NCBI GenBank assembly: GCA_019638835.1
Contig: JAHBTC010000005.1
Coordinates: 1 to 49,315 of the forward strand
DNA: 49,315 nucleotides
Reading direction: 5' to 3'
Source: Fimbriimonadaceae bacterium
GTDB taxonomy: Bacteria; Armatimonadota; Fimbriimonadia; Fimbriimonadales; Fimbriimonadaceae
The position numbers and the translations under genes were made by a program. Within the stretch, counting starts at the first letter, position 1; every line of letters begins with the position of its first letter. The notes under the pieces were generated by a model. The model had not been told where the DNA came from. It saw only the letters and a list, made by a program, of their open reading frames with translations, and ran no database searches. This document shows, piece after piece, positions 18,602 through 27,002 of the stretch.

Positions 18602-18642
18602 GAAAAAAATGGCCGGCTCCTCATAGGGGAAAGGAACCGACC
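18602..18642 (-). terminator. Strong minus-strand terminator upstream of the acyl-CoA carboxylase gene
   Basis: On the minus strand GGTCGGTTCC (18642-18633) pairs with GGAGCCGGCC (18620-18611) as a 10-bp stem with two G-U pairs. The loop is 12 bases, and ATTTTTTTC follows at once. This is a textbook intrinsic terminator. No minus-strand gene lies upstream of it within the 190 bases before the divergent metalloprotease start. It must end either a small RNA or a prematurely stopped leader of the gene that starts at 18552. Confidence 0.75.
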
Positions 18643-18663
18643 AATCGTCTTGTGCTTTTTCGC

Positions 18664-18693
18664 TTTGGCTTCGCTTATTGCGATGCGCTATCA
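18664..18693 (+). promoter_or_regulatory. Possible promoter of the metalloprotease gene
   Basis: TTGGCT and TATCAA are separated by 18 bases, a weak match to a sigma-70-type promoter, about 140 bases upstream of the metalloprotease ATG. The rest of the interval 18553-18830 holds no gene I can support. Treat this as a guess. Confidence 0.2.
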
Positions 18694-18830
18694 ATTGTTT
18701 AAACGTCAGTGTTCGTCTCGGTCCCACGAAAAGTCCCTAGTTGAAGCCAGTCCGCGACAATTCTGAAGCCGTAAGGCGCACGGTTCGGATAAAGTCTGGT
18801 GACTGCGAGCTACTCGGAGTTCCAAAGACT

Positions 18831-21800
18831 ATGCGCACGCGATCATCAATCTTGTTACGGGCCGCAATTGTTGGGATAGTTTCGGCCACAGCCCTTGCTC
18901 AGGCGCCCGTTGCCGTGATTTATCAACCAAACGTTGGCACGAAGTCCGTGATCAATCTAACCATTGACTCCAAGTTCGACATCGGTGGTCAGGCAATCAC
19001 GTTCCATGTGGAGCAAACTTCGGAAGAAACGGTCGCGAATGTGGAACCTGACGGGCGCGTCACGGTTAAGTCGAAGACTACGAAGTCTTCGACGGCGATC
19101 AACGGTGAAATCCAAGGAGAAGATCCGGTGGGGTCTACGTCTGAATACACCTACGCTTCGAATGGTGCCATGGTCGGTGCGAAACCCGCCAGCGACGATG
19201 ATGAAACTGGCCCGAGAATCAATCAGGCAACGGCAGTAGTGCTTCCTTCTGGTCAGATCGCTGCGGGCGCAACTTGGACTCACTCGTATGCCGGTGGCGG
19301 CAATCTCGTCAAGGGTGAGTTCTCCGGAAAGGCAGAGGCTTTTGAATCAAAAAATGGGGTGAATGCTGTTCGGATCGCCTCCACATATGCGGAGAAAGGG
19401 ACAGACGAAGAGATGACCGTGAAAGCGACTTCATGGGTTGAAGTCGAAGACGGCACTCTGGTCGCACAGACTTTTGAACTTGAAGGTCTACCAATTCCGA
19501 TTCCTGGGCGACCGATCTTCAAGGGACAAATGAATCGGGCCTCGAAGGCTGGTGGCTCCGCAACCGCCACCGAAGCTGTTTCCGATCAGGAAGCCCCTGA
19601 TCAGGAGATGGGCGAGATTGATGAAGCGGTTGAGGGTTACGAGAAGTTTGAAGGGGCTTTAACGCTCTATCGTATGCGCGAAGACGGCGATGATTCAGTG
19701 TACATGGAGATCCCCCGTGATCTGCTCGACGACTGGATGATGATGCAAGCGACGGCATCCACAGGAACAAGTCTGCAAGTCGTTACGGGTATGCCACTCA
19801 TGGACATCCTCTTCAAGTTTCAAGAGGTACAGCCTGGGCGAATCACCATGGTTGTCCCGAGTTATGCTTGGCGCGCCGACGAAGACTTGCCGATTGCTAC
19901 AACGCTGAATCGCTCTTTCTCGCGTTCATTTTTGCAGACGTTTGACATCGAGGCCGAACAAGACGGCAGGATCCTGATTGACGTCACTGACTTCTTCAAG
20001 AGCGACATTATTAGCCTCAACGCACTGATGATGGGCGGTGGCAACCCCTTCGGAGGCGGTGGCTCGTTTACCCCCGATCGCGATAACTCGTTCATTGATG
20101 AAGTCAAATCGTTCCCTGAGAACATCGCGGTGAAGTCCGTGTACGCGTACGAAGGGAACGGAGTTCGTGGGGGAGTTGAGGAGGGTGTATTCGGCCCCCC
20201 TGGGCTATCGGGAGATGCTCGAAGCGTCGTTATTGATGTCGTTTACAACATGTTCCCGCTCCCGCTGAACAACGGTTTTGTGCCGCGCATGTATGACGAA
20301 CGTGTTGGCTACTTCACGGTTGGATACGAGAATTTCAACGATAATCTTGCCGTCGATCGACGCGTCCGATACATTCTTCGCTGGAACCTCGAAAAGAAGA
20401 ATGCTTCTGCACGGATCAGTGATCCGGTAAAGCCAATTGTCTTCTACCTAGATAAAGGCATCCCGGAAGAGTTTAGAGAGTCCGTGGCCAACGGAATTCT
20501 GAGTTGGAATCCGGCGATGGAAGCGGCAGGATTCAGCAATGCGATTCAGGTTCGCCAGATGACCGAGGACGATGACTTCGATCACGCCGATATGCGATAC
20601 AACGTTATCCGGTGGGTCGCGTCACCCGGTGATGCGTACGCGGTCGCCCAGTTCCGATTCAATCCCCTTACGGGTGAAGCCTTGAATGCGAGCATCACGG
20701 TTGACCTGAATTACATCACGTATGAAGTCAATGCCGTTGAAGAACTGATCAAGTTCAATGATCGGCCAACGAACCGAAACACCGCGCGAAGCCTCTGCGA
20801 TATTTGCGATCTAGGACGACTAGACCGAGCGACTGCCGCAACCTTCTTGCAAGCAGAATCGGATGACGCGACGAAGGCTCGGTATCTCAGGGAGGCAATC
20901 GAGCACACCGTGGCTCATGAGTTCGGCCACATCCTCGGCCTACGCCATAATTTCATCGCGAGCACTCAATTGACGCTCGCTCAAATGGCGGATCCGGCGA
21001 TGGTAGGCCGGTACGGAACGACTTCTTCCGTCATGGACTACGTGCCGTTCAACCCCCACGCATTGAAGAACGACAAACTCCCGTTCTACACGCTTCCGGG
21101 TGATTACGATCGCTGGGCGGTCGCGTACGGATACACGTCGGTGCCAGGGACCGATCCGGTTCAGGTTCACAACTTACAACAAGGTCTTCTCAATCAAGCT
21201 GGCCAATCTGGTCTAGCCTACAGAACGGACCAGCACGCGGATTCCTTTGATCCATATGTGGCTCGATTTGATCTGAGCAAAGAGCCTCTCGACTACTACA
21301 CGTTCATGATTGACGAAGTCAATCGAGCCATGGGATCGTTACTGGAGAACGGGGTCGCTCGCGGAGAGTCATACTACGAACTCACCAAAGCCTTTGAGGC
21401 GTTGGTAAATCAGTACGCCGGTAGCGCAATCCGTGCTACCAACTCCGTTGGAGGCATCCAGGTTCGTCAAGGAATTCGAGGCACATCGATTGATCGGCCT
21501 ACGCAAGTCCCCGTCGCGGCGGCAACTCAGCGCCGCGCACTAAACTTCGTTGTGCAAAACGTCTTCAGCGAGAAGGCTTTCAACTTCCCGAAGGAGATCT
21601 ATCGATTCTTGGGTGAAGATCCGCGCGACGACTACGCCATCAGTGGCGCAGGCGGGCTCGCAGATTTCAATGTGCAAGCAATGTACTCGCGGCTTACTGG
21701 CCTCGTGTTTTCAAACCTCTTCGGGGCGCCGAATTTAACGCGCCTCAGTGGCATTGAATACAAGGCATTGCCGGGTGAGGACACGCTGACGGTCAACGAA

Positions 21801-22169
21801 CTGATGACCAGTGTCGGCAAACAGGTCTGGAGCGAATACAGCGAAGGAACAGCCGTAACCTCGTTGCGCAGAGAACTGCAACGAACCCACCTCGCCCGAC
21901 TCATCGATCTCGGCATTCGCGACGGAGCCGGGCCAAGCGATGCCAAGGTAATAGCGTTGGGAGAACTGCGACGAATCAAGTCTCTCCTTGAAGGTGCGGG
22001 CAGCCGCTATTCTGACCCGTACACCAAGATGCACATCGCTGACATGCTTTCTCGTGTGACTCGTGCTCTGCAGGCATCCGAGGTCATTGGAATGGGCGGC
22101 GGTGGCGGTTCAGTGGACCTCCTGCAGCTCCTTCTTGGTGGACGGGAAACAACGACGGCGCGACCGTAA
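18831..22169 (+). CDS. Exported zinc-dependent metalloprotease (DUF5117/DUF4953 type)
   Basis: An 1112-residue secreted protein with signal peptide (MRTRSSILLRAAIVGIVSA, cleavage after ALA near residue 23). The catalytic motif HEFGHILGLRH spans residues 696-706, giving three zinc ligands (His696, His700, His706) and the general base Glu697. A metzincin-like Met-turn SSVMDY follows at Met735. The layout matches the large DUF5117-DUF4953 metalloproteases of Bacteroidota and related phyla; the N-terminal ~300 residues are less conserved. It probably cleaves proteins in the periplasm or outside the cell. The frame is open back to 18741, but ATG 18831 starts the signal peptide and has GGAG 11 bases upstream. 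A strong terminator follows the stop. Confidence 0.88.
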   Translation: MRTRSSILLRAAIVGIVSATALAQAPVAVIYQPNVGTKSVINLTIDSKFDIGGQAITFHVEQTSEETVANVEPDGRVTVKSKTTKSSTAINGEIQGEDPVGSTSEYTYASNGAMVGAKPASDDDETGPRINQATAVVLPSGQIAAGATWTHSYAGGGNLVKGEFSGKAEAFESKNGVNAVRIASTYAEKGTDEEMTVKATSWVEVEDGTLVAQTFELEGLPIPIPGRPIFKGQMNRASKAGGSATATEAVSDQEAPDQEMGEIDEAVEGYEKFEGALTLYRMREDGDDSVYMEIPRDLLDDWMMMQATASTGTSLQVVTGMPLMDILFKFQEVQPGRITMVVPSYAWRADEDLPIATTLNRSFSRSFLQTFDIEAEQDGRILIDVTDFFKSDIISLNALMMGGGNPFGGGGSFTPDRDNSFIDEVKSFPENIAVKSVYAYEGNGVRGGVEEGVFGPPGLSGDARSVVIDVVYNMFPLPLNNGFVPRMYDERVGYFTVGYENFNDNLAVDRRVRYILRWNLEKKNASARISDPVKPIVFYLDKGIPEEFRESVANGILSWNPAMEAAGFSNAIQVRQMTEDDDFDHADMRYNVIRWVASPGDAYAVAQFRFNPLTGEALNASITVDLNYITYEVNAVEELIKFNDRPTNRNTARSLCDICDLGRLDRATAATFLQAESDDATKARYLREAIEHTVAHEFGHILGLRHNFIASTQLTLAQMADPAMVGRYGTTSSVMDYVPFNPHALKNDKLPFYTLPGDYDRWAVAYGYTSVPGTDPVQVHNLQQGLLNQAGQSGLAYRTDQHADSFDPYVARFDLSKEPLDYYTFMIDEVNRAMGSLLENGVARGESYYELTKAFEALVNQYAGSAIRATNSVGGIQVRQGIRGTSIDRPTQVPVAAATQRRALNFVVQNVFSEKAFNFPKEIYRFLGEDPRDDYAISGAGGLADFNVQAMYSRLTGLVFSNLFGAPNLTRLSGIEYKALPGEDTLTVNELMTSVGKQVWSEYSEGTAVTSLRRELQRTHLARLIDLGIRDGAGPSDAKVIALGELRRIKSLLEGAGSRYSDPYTKMHIADMLSRVTRALQASEVIGMGGGGGSVDLLQLLLGGRETTTARP

Positions 22170-22188
22170 GTCATTTCGGTAAACGAGA

Positions 22189-22225
22189 CACCTCAACCCA
22201 GATTGGGTTGAGGTGCTTTCATTTT
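22189..22225 (+). terminator. Strong intrinsic terminator, probably bidirectional
   Basis: CACCTCAACCCA (22189-22200) and TGGGTTGAGGTG (22204-22215) form a perfect 12-bp stem with a 3-base loop, followed on the plus strand by CTTTCATTTT. It ends the metalloprotease transcript. It also starts 4 bases beyond the stop of the convergent deacetylase gene, so it may stop that transcript too, though the T-rich tail is weaker on the minus side. Confidence 0.9.
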
Positions 22226-23274
22226 AGCGAACCGATTCGTTGACCGAAGTCGACAACGATGTCCTGCACTCGCAGTGCGTTTTGTCCGCGTCGAGGACTA
22301 GCGTCACTAAACGAATGAAGTCCCCATTCTTCCGGCGCAACCAAAAGTAACTCATCCTCAAGTTTTCGATCTAGTAGGGTCAAAATCGCACCGACCCACA
22401 TTCTTGGTACGTTCAAGATGTTGTATCCGCCGCCACCGGTCGCTACGATTGGAGTATGCAATGACTTCACTGCGCGGACGGCGCCAAGCCAATCTTGTGA
22501 TGACACCTCAAGGTGAGCTAGTGGATCGGTAAGGTGGGGATCCGTCCCCATCTGCAGAACGATTGCCGACGGCTGGACATGATCCACCACGAGATTGAGG
22601 GCTCGCTCGAATGCCTCCTTCCAGACATCGCCACTCGTGCCGGCTGGGATGGGAAGGTTGAAAGTGTTTTCGTCGCCCTCAGAGACGTGACCTGTTCCTG
22701 GCCAAAGACTTTCTGGATGCTCATGTATCGAAAACGTTGAAATGCGATCGTGTTCCAGCGCGATCTGCTGGACACCATCGCCGTGGTGCACGTCAATATC
22801 CACATAGAGGACGCGCTCAAAGTGGTCAGCAAGCAAGACGCAAGCGAGAGCCACATCATTGAAGATGCAGAATCCGGCAGCGAGCGAACGCATCGCATGG
22901 TGCAGACCTCCCGCAATGTTGAAGGCTAGAGGTTCACCTTCAACTATGGACTGTGCTGCGCAAACCGAACCTCCGGTGTATGCCCGGCTTGCTTCATCCA
23001 TGCCCTCGAAAGCCGGATTATCGCTACTGGAAAAGCCATACTCGAACTGCGATTTCGGTTCCACACTCAGTTGCCGAACTGCCTGTATATAGTCTGGAGA
23101 ATGAATGCGCAAAAGTTCGCTGTCTTCGGCTAAACCCGGATCGACGACTTTGAGTTCAGGTGCGATTCGCTCGAGGATGTCAATCGTTCGTCGTAACCGT
23201 TCTGGATTCAGAGGATGGCGACTGCCGAATGAGTACCGCAACATCCGTGGATGGTAGAAGAACGGAGTGGGCAC
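22219..23274 (-). CDS. Histone-deacetylase-family amidohydrolase (AcuC-like)
   Basis: A 351-residue cytoplasmic zinc hydrolase of the histone deacetylase superfamily. Catalytic features are intact: the His pair in AGGLHHA (His125-His126), GFCIFND, zinc ligands Asp161 and His163 in DIDVHHGDG, a third ligand Asp245 (MGTDPH), and the active-site Tyr284 in TGGGGYN. Bacterial members remove acetyl groups from lysines (AcuC acts on acetyl-CoA synthetase) or from acetylpolyamines; sequence alone does not decide. It starts with GTG at 23274. It is divergent from the aldo-keto reductase-like gene, 48 bases away, and ends against a bidirectional terminator. Confidence 0.9.
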   Translation of the reverse strand: MPTPFFYHPRMLRYSFGSRHPLNPERLRRTIDILERIAPELKVVDPGLAEDSELLRIHSPDYIQAVRQLSVEPKSQFEYGFSSSDNPAFEGMDEASRAYTGGSVCAAQSIVEGEPLAFNIAGGLHHAMRSLAAGFCIFNDVALACVLLADHFERVLYVDIDVHHGDGVQQIALEHDRISTFSIHEHPESLWPGTGHVSEGDENTFNLPIPAGTSGDVWKEAFERALNLVVDHVQPSAIVLQMGTDPHLTDPLAHLEVSSQDWLGAVRAVKSLHTPIVATGGGGYNILNVPRMWVGAILTLLDRKLEDELLLVAPEEWGLHSFSDASPRRGQNALRVQDIVVDFGQRIGSLK

Positions 23275-23322
23275 AACAAGGGAATCCTACCGGAGCGACT
23301 TGGAAACACGTAGACTGACAAT

Positions 23323-23946
23323 GTGCCGGAGATGTTGGGCCGAACAAACAAAGAGTTTCCCGAAGTTTGGCTGTCACTCATTTGGAATGGAAAGGAACCA
23401 GGCGAGTCACTTGTAGACCGTGCCCTCGAGTCCGGTTCACCGATTGAAGTCTCAGCGTCACCGGCGCTTTGGGGGGGTCATGGCGCGGGGAAAGCGACGA
23501 TCGTTCTTGCCACCGGCGGGCTCGAACTTGCGAATAACACAGAGCCAAGCCGCGCACCGGACTTGATCGGGGCCCGTCTTATTGAGGTTTTAAGTGGTTT
23601 GGGCAGGCCATGTCTAGACATTTTCGTCTTTCAGTATCGGACAGCCCTTGAAGAGTCTGTGTTAGACGGAGTGTTCACGGCACTCGAGTCGGCAAGAAGC
23701 GAGGGGCTCGTTCAGTTTGTGGCTTTGGAGCCAGTCGGGCCTGTACTTGCATCACGGGCGATGTGGCAGTTCCGGGACGCATTTGAACTTCTTGTTCTGC
23801 CTGACAGTCCCGCCTACGAATCCCTCATTCCTCTCGCCGAGCAGCGAAGAGTCGGTGTCGTCAAGCGTGGGAGCGCCGGGAATCCTCGACTCATGCGTGT
23901 CTCTACTTCTTCCGAGATTCAGGATGCGTTAGGTGTCTTCCGTTGA
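23323..23946 (+). CDS. Degenerate aldo-keto reductase-like protein
   Basis: A 207-residue protein starting with GTG. Residues about 60-150 follow part of the aldo-keto reductase barrel: IVLATGGLEL, LIEVLSGLGRPCLDIFVFQYR, then LDGVFTALESARSEGLVQFVAL, matching the pattern where a helix leads to a DxxDL(Y/F) strand and the LVKEGKV helix. The catalytic histidine that normally ends that strand is replaced (FVFQYR). The protein is about 100 residues shorter than real reductases, with no clear NADPH-binding C-terminus. It may be a binding or structural relic rather than an enzyme. Its TGA overlaps the TTG start of the amine oxidase gene, so the two are co-translated. Confidence 0.5.
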   Translation: MPEMLGRTNKEFPEVWLSLIWNGKEPGESLVDRALESGSPIEVSASPALWGGHGAGKATIVLATGGLELANNTEPSRAPDLIGARLIEVLSGLGRPCLDIFVFQYRTALEESVLDGVFTALESARSEGLVQFVALEPVGPVLASRAMWQFRDAFELLVLPDSPAYESLIPLAEQRRVGVVKRGSAGNPRLMRVSTSSEIQDALGVFR

Positions 23947-25223
23947 AAATAGGCGTCATCGGAGCGGGCATCTCGGGGTTGCGGACGGGGCAACTTCTTA
24001 GCCATCAAGGCCACGAGATTGTTATTTTTGAGGCTAGGGATCGAGTCGGTGGGAACTTGCTCACGATCCAGAGCGAGGATGGATTTCATGAAGCGGGCGG
24101 GGAATGGATTGACGCCGAACATAAGCGAACCATTGCGCTCGTTCGGGAATTGGGAGACGAACCTGTGCCCGCCGATGATCGCCCCTCTCGAGTGATGTTC
24201 CGAGGCTCTATCCGACAAGACGACGACCTTTGGATGGATGCCGCGAACGATCTGCGTGTTGTGCACGAAGAAGCAAAGCTGATTGCAGCAGCCATGGGTG
24301 AACGCCCTTGGCTGGACGGAAGATGGATGGCGGCAGACGGACGCACGGTTGGCCAGTTTGTGCAGGAGTTTGCTATTTCCGAAAGAGGTCACTGGCTCGT
24401 AGAATCTCAGCTACGGAGCGATGAGGGGACCGACATCGAGGAAGTCGGCCTCGCAGGCTGGCTCTACGCGTATCAGAACTATCTTGGGCGGGATTCAAAT
24501 CAGGGAGAGATGAGTGCTTATCGATTCCCGAGAGGAGCAGGAACACTCTGCGAACAATTAGCAGAAGGACAGGAGATCCATTTGAAGCACGCGATTCGTC
24601 AGGTCCAACACGATGAGAACCAAGTGACAGTTGTCTCCGAATCCGGAAGTCAAAGATTTGATCACGTCGTCGTCACGATCCCGCCCGCATTACTGCAGTC
24701 CAGTTTCTTCTCACCTGAACCAGGGAGAACCTTGCCACGAGCATGGGAGACGGCCCCCCGGAGCCCAACGGTAAAAGTTGCCCTGACGTTTAAAAACTGC
24801 TTCTGGGAAGATGGCTCTGATTGGTCTGGGGCATTTCTTTGCGACTTGCCGTACCAGCAAGTCTGGTCAGGAGGTCAAGGTCTCGAGTGCACCCTGCTTT
24901 GCTATGTGAATGGAGAGAGGGCGAGGTCATTGTCTGCCCATCCCGATAGTGCCGTCGAAAGAACTCTTCGTTCGATCGATGAGACGCATCCCGGAGCGGC
25001 TGACGCCTTTGAGAAGGGATTCTTTTACGATTGGATCAATGATCCATGGTCTGGAGGAGGGTTCACCTACTGCCGGCCAGGTTTTCTTTCTCACGGGGCG
25101 CCTTATCTTGGTCGTCCAATGGGGCGTGTGCACTTTGCGGGCGAGGGGACTTCTCAGTGGTTAGGTTTCATTGAGGGTGCATTGGAAAGTGCAGAGCGCG
25201 TAGCAGAGGAGATTGGAACATGA
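23943..25223 (+). CDS. FAD-dependent amine oxidase family protein
   Basis: A 426-residue flavoprotein. It opens with the dinucleotide-binding strand MKIGVIGAGISGLRTG (GxGxxG at residues 7-12) and the acidic FEARDRVGGN motif typical of monoamine/polyamine oxidases and phytoene-desaturase-like enzymes. The C-terminus has the matching flavin motif VHFAGEGTSQWLGFIEGA. No signal peptide is present. It probably oxidises an amine; the substrate is unknown. It starts with TTG overlapping the previous stop and ends in an ATGA overlap with the amidohydrolase gene, so the three plus-strand genes form one tight operon. Confidence 0.85.
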   Translation: MKIGVIGAGISGLRTGQLLSHQGHEIVIFEARDRVGGNLLTIQSEDGFHEAGGEWIDAEHKRTIALVRELGDEPVPADDRPSRVMFRGSIRQDDDLWMDAANDLRVVHEEAKLIAAAMGERPWLDGRWMAADGRTVGQFVQEFAISERGHWLVESQLRSDEGTDIEEVGLAGWLYAYQNYLGRDSNQGEMSAYRFPRGAGTLCEQLAEGQEIHLKHAIRQVQHDENQVTVVSESGSQRFDHVVVTIPPALLQSSFFSPEPGRTLPRAWETAPRSPTVKVALTFKNCFWEDGSDWSGAFLCDLPYQQVWSGGQGLECTLLCYVNGERARSLSAHPDSAVERTLRSIDETHPGAADAFEKGFFYDWINDPWSGGGFTYCRPGFLSHGAPYLGRPMGRVHFAGEGTSQWLGFIEGALESAERVAEEIGT

Positions 25224-26719
25224 AACGATTCACGAATGGGCGTTATTTGGGACAACCTTGGGAGAGAACGGTGCAAAGTGGTGTCTTCGTTGCGTCTTCT
25301 CGGTCAGACGCGGAAACGATTGACCTGGGAGGCAGGGAAGTTTTGCCCGGATTTATCGATGCCCACTCCCATATCCTGCCCACGGGCCTGGATCTCCTCA
25401 AACTAAACCTTTCGCGCTATCAATCGAAAGAGGAGGTGCTTGAGGCGGTGAGGATCTGGGATCGCGACCAACCTGGCCCGGGCTGGCTCCATGCAACTCA
25501 ATACGATCAAACGAAATTTCCCGGTGCCGCACACTTGACAAGGCACGATCTTGACTCGGTCGTTCCGGATCGGCCGGTGTTGCTCCGTCATTCCAATGGT
25601 CACGCGAGCGTTGCCAATACTGCGGCGTTGGAATCCGCACAAGTGGACCCCGGTGTTTCTGACCCCGAGGGTGGAACATTTGATCGAGACGGGAGTGGAG
25701 TCCTGACTGGAGTACTTCTTGAGGCTGCGCACGAAAGAGTTACGAACGCCGCCCCACATCCAGAACTAGAAGAGATGGTTGAAGCGATTCTTCGGGCGGG
25801 CCGTCATCTCGCTTCCATGGGGATAACTTGCTCCAGTGACATGATGACTGGTCGGTGGAATCTCCCGAGAGAATTGGAAGCCTATCGAATTGCTTCGGAA
25901 CGAGGTTGTGCCATACGAATGAGGTTATGGCTCCAGTTTGGTCGTGTGTATGGTGGGCGCGCGATGCCTGGAGAAGAACTCCGAGAGTCGGCGAAATCTA
26001 TGAACCACGATCGGTGCCGTATTGGAGGCATCAAGATCTTCGCTGACGGTGCGATAGGCAGTGCAACGGCCGCGATTTACGGTCAGTTTTTGACGACCGG
26101 TGGAGATGGCACACTCATGTACTCCCCTGATAAACTGAAGTCAATGGTCGCCGTAGCGGACGCGGATGACTGGCCGATCGCCATACATTCCATCGGTGAC
26201 CGTTCGACCGACCTCGTGATGGATGCTTATGAGGCGTGTGACACCCCTTCACGGCACCGAATCGAGCATGCGATGCTTCTAAGCGAAGAACAACGCGATC
26301 GCATAGCGTCAATCGGTTGCCACGTTACGATGCAGCCAGAGTTTCTTATCCGTTTCGGTCATGCGTACCGAGCCCAGTTGCCACCGGAGCGTGTCGGAGA
26401 ACTCAAACCAGTTCGATCCTTGCTTGATCGCGGAGTGCGCATGTCTTTCAACAGCGACCGGCCGATTGTTCCCGGCCATCCTTGGGATGGCATCTCTGCA
26501 GCCACGAACCGACCAGATGGATTCGACGAATCCCAAAACGTCACTCATGATCAAGCAATTGCCTTATGGACTACAGGTGGTGCCGACGCAAACAACGACA
26601 TTGGGCAGGGAAGACTGGAGATCGGATCGTGGGCTGACTTCCAAGTGTTCGATGGTTCGCCCGGTAAGAATGCTAGTGTGGAGACCTATTTGGGCGGAAA
26701 CCTGGTAACAGGACCATAA
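25220..26719 (+). CDS. Metal-dependent amidohydrolase, YtcJ/Amidohydro_3 type
   Basis: A 499-residue cytoplasmic enzyme of the amidohydrolase superfamily. The metal-binding HxH is GFIDAHSHIL (His49, His51). Further family signatures are GGIKIFADGAIGSATA, IHSIGDRSTD, RHRIEHAMLL and the late Asp motif FNSDRPIVPG. Members hydrolyse amide or imide bonds of varied small molecules; the substrate cannot be told. The ATG overlaps the amine oxidase stop (ATGA). The previous step in the operon is an amine oxidase, so a shared route for a nitrogen-containing compound is a fair inference. Confidence 0.88.
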   Translation: MKRFTNGRYLGQPWERTVQSGVFVASSRSDAETIDLGGREVLPGFIDAHSHILPTGLDLLKLNLSRYQSKEEVLEAVRIWDRDQPGPGWLHATQYDQTKFPGAAHLTRHDLDSVVPDRPVLLRHSNGHASVANTAALESAQVDPGVSDPEGGTFDRDGSGVLTGVLLEAAHERVTNAAPHPELEEMVEAILRAGRHLASMGITCSSDMMTGRWNLPRELEAYRIASERGCAIRMRLWLQFGRVYGGRAMPGEELRESAKSMNHDRCRIGGIKIFADGAIGSATAAIYGQFLTTGGDGTLMYSPDKLKSMVAVADADDWPIAIHSIGDRSTDLVMDAYEACDTPSRHRIEHAMLLSEEQRDRIASIGCHVTMQPEFLIRFGHAYRAQLPPERVGELKPVRSLLDRGVRMSFNSDRPIVPGHPWDGISAATNRPDGFDESQNVTHDQAIALWTTGGADANNDIGQGRLEIGSWADFQVFDGSPGKNASVETYLGGNLVTGP

Positions 26720-26829
26720 GATACCGGGGAACGACATCGATTGAAGTGGCGTTGAATTGGATGGACGCAGATCCTCCTCCCAACGCCAAGGGCGCATTCC
26801 AACCAACCCCCCGGAATCGCCCCTCGTCC

Positions 26830-26859
26830 CCGAGCCCCTAGCCCCGCTAGTGGGCTCGG
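26830..26859 (+). terminator. Probable terminator of the amidohydrolase operon
   Basis: CCGAGCCC-CTAG and CTAG-T-GGGCTCGG form a 12-bp stem with one bulged T and a 5-base loop. It lies about 110 bases after the amidohydrolase stop and before tRNA-Val. The tail (TCAATGTTTGG) is only weakly T-rich. The rest of 26720-26829 shows nothing I can name. Confidence 0.5.
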
Positions 26860-26877
26860 TCAATGTTTGGGGGCGGC

Positions 26878-26883
26878 TATAAT
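26878..26883 (+). promoter_or_regulatory. -10 box of the tRNA-Val promoter
   Basis: A perfect TATAAT stands 12 bases before the mature 5' end of the tRNA, which places the transcript start at or just before the tRNA. No good -35 hexamer is found 16-18 bases upstream; the GC-rich terminator-like hairpin occupies that spot. Confidence 0.55.
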
Positions 26884-26895
26884 CCTCATTCGTTC

Positions 26896-26970
26896 GGGCG
26901 ATTAACTCAGCGGTAGAGTGTCTCGTTTACACCGAGAGAGTCGGGGGTTCGAATCCCCCATCGCCCACCA
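26896..26970 (+). tRNA. tRNA-Val (UAC)
   Basis: A 75-base tRNA with encoded 3' CCA. The acceptor stem is GGGCGAT with ATCGCCC, the D arm is ACTC-AGCGGTA-GAGT, the anticodon arm is TCTCG-TTTACAC-CGAGA with anticodon TAC, and the T arm is GGGGG-TTCGAAT-CCCCC with the standard TTCGAAT loop. All stems pair fully. UAC reads valine codons ending in A or G, and probably U/C when modified. It stands alone, 33 bases before the GH20 gene. Confidence 0.97.
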
Positions 26971-27002
26971 CTTTATCAACTGCCTTCATCCTCCATAATC
27001 GG

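Noticed and set aside
18497-18727. Possible small gene on the minus strand between the acyl-CoA carboxylase and metalloprotease genes
   Set aside because: The frame runs through a strong intrinsic terminator and into the start of the carboxylase gene, with no recognisable domain. The terminator itself is reported instead.
26971-27002. tRNA-associated integration site between tRNA-Val and the GH20 gene
   Set aside because: There is no integrase gene and no repeat of the tRNA 3' end downstream in the window, so nothing supports an attachment site.
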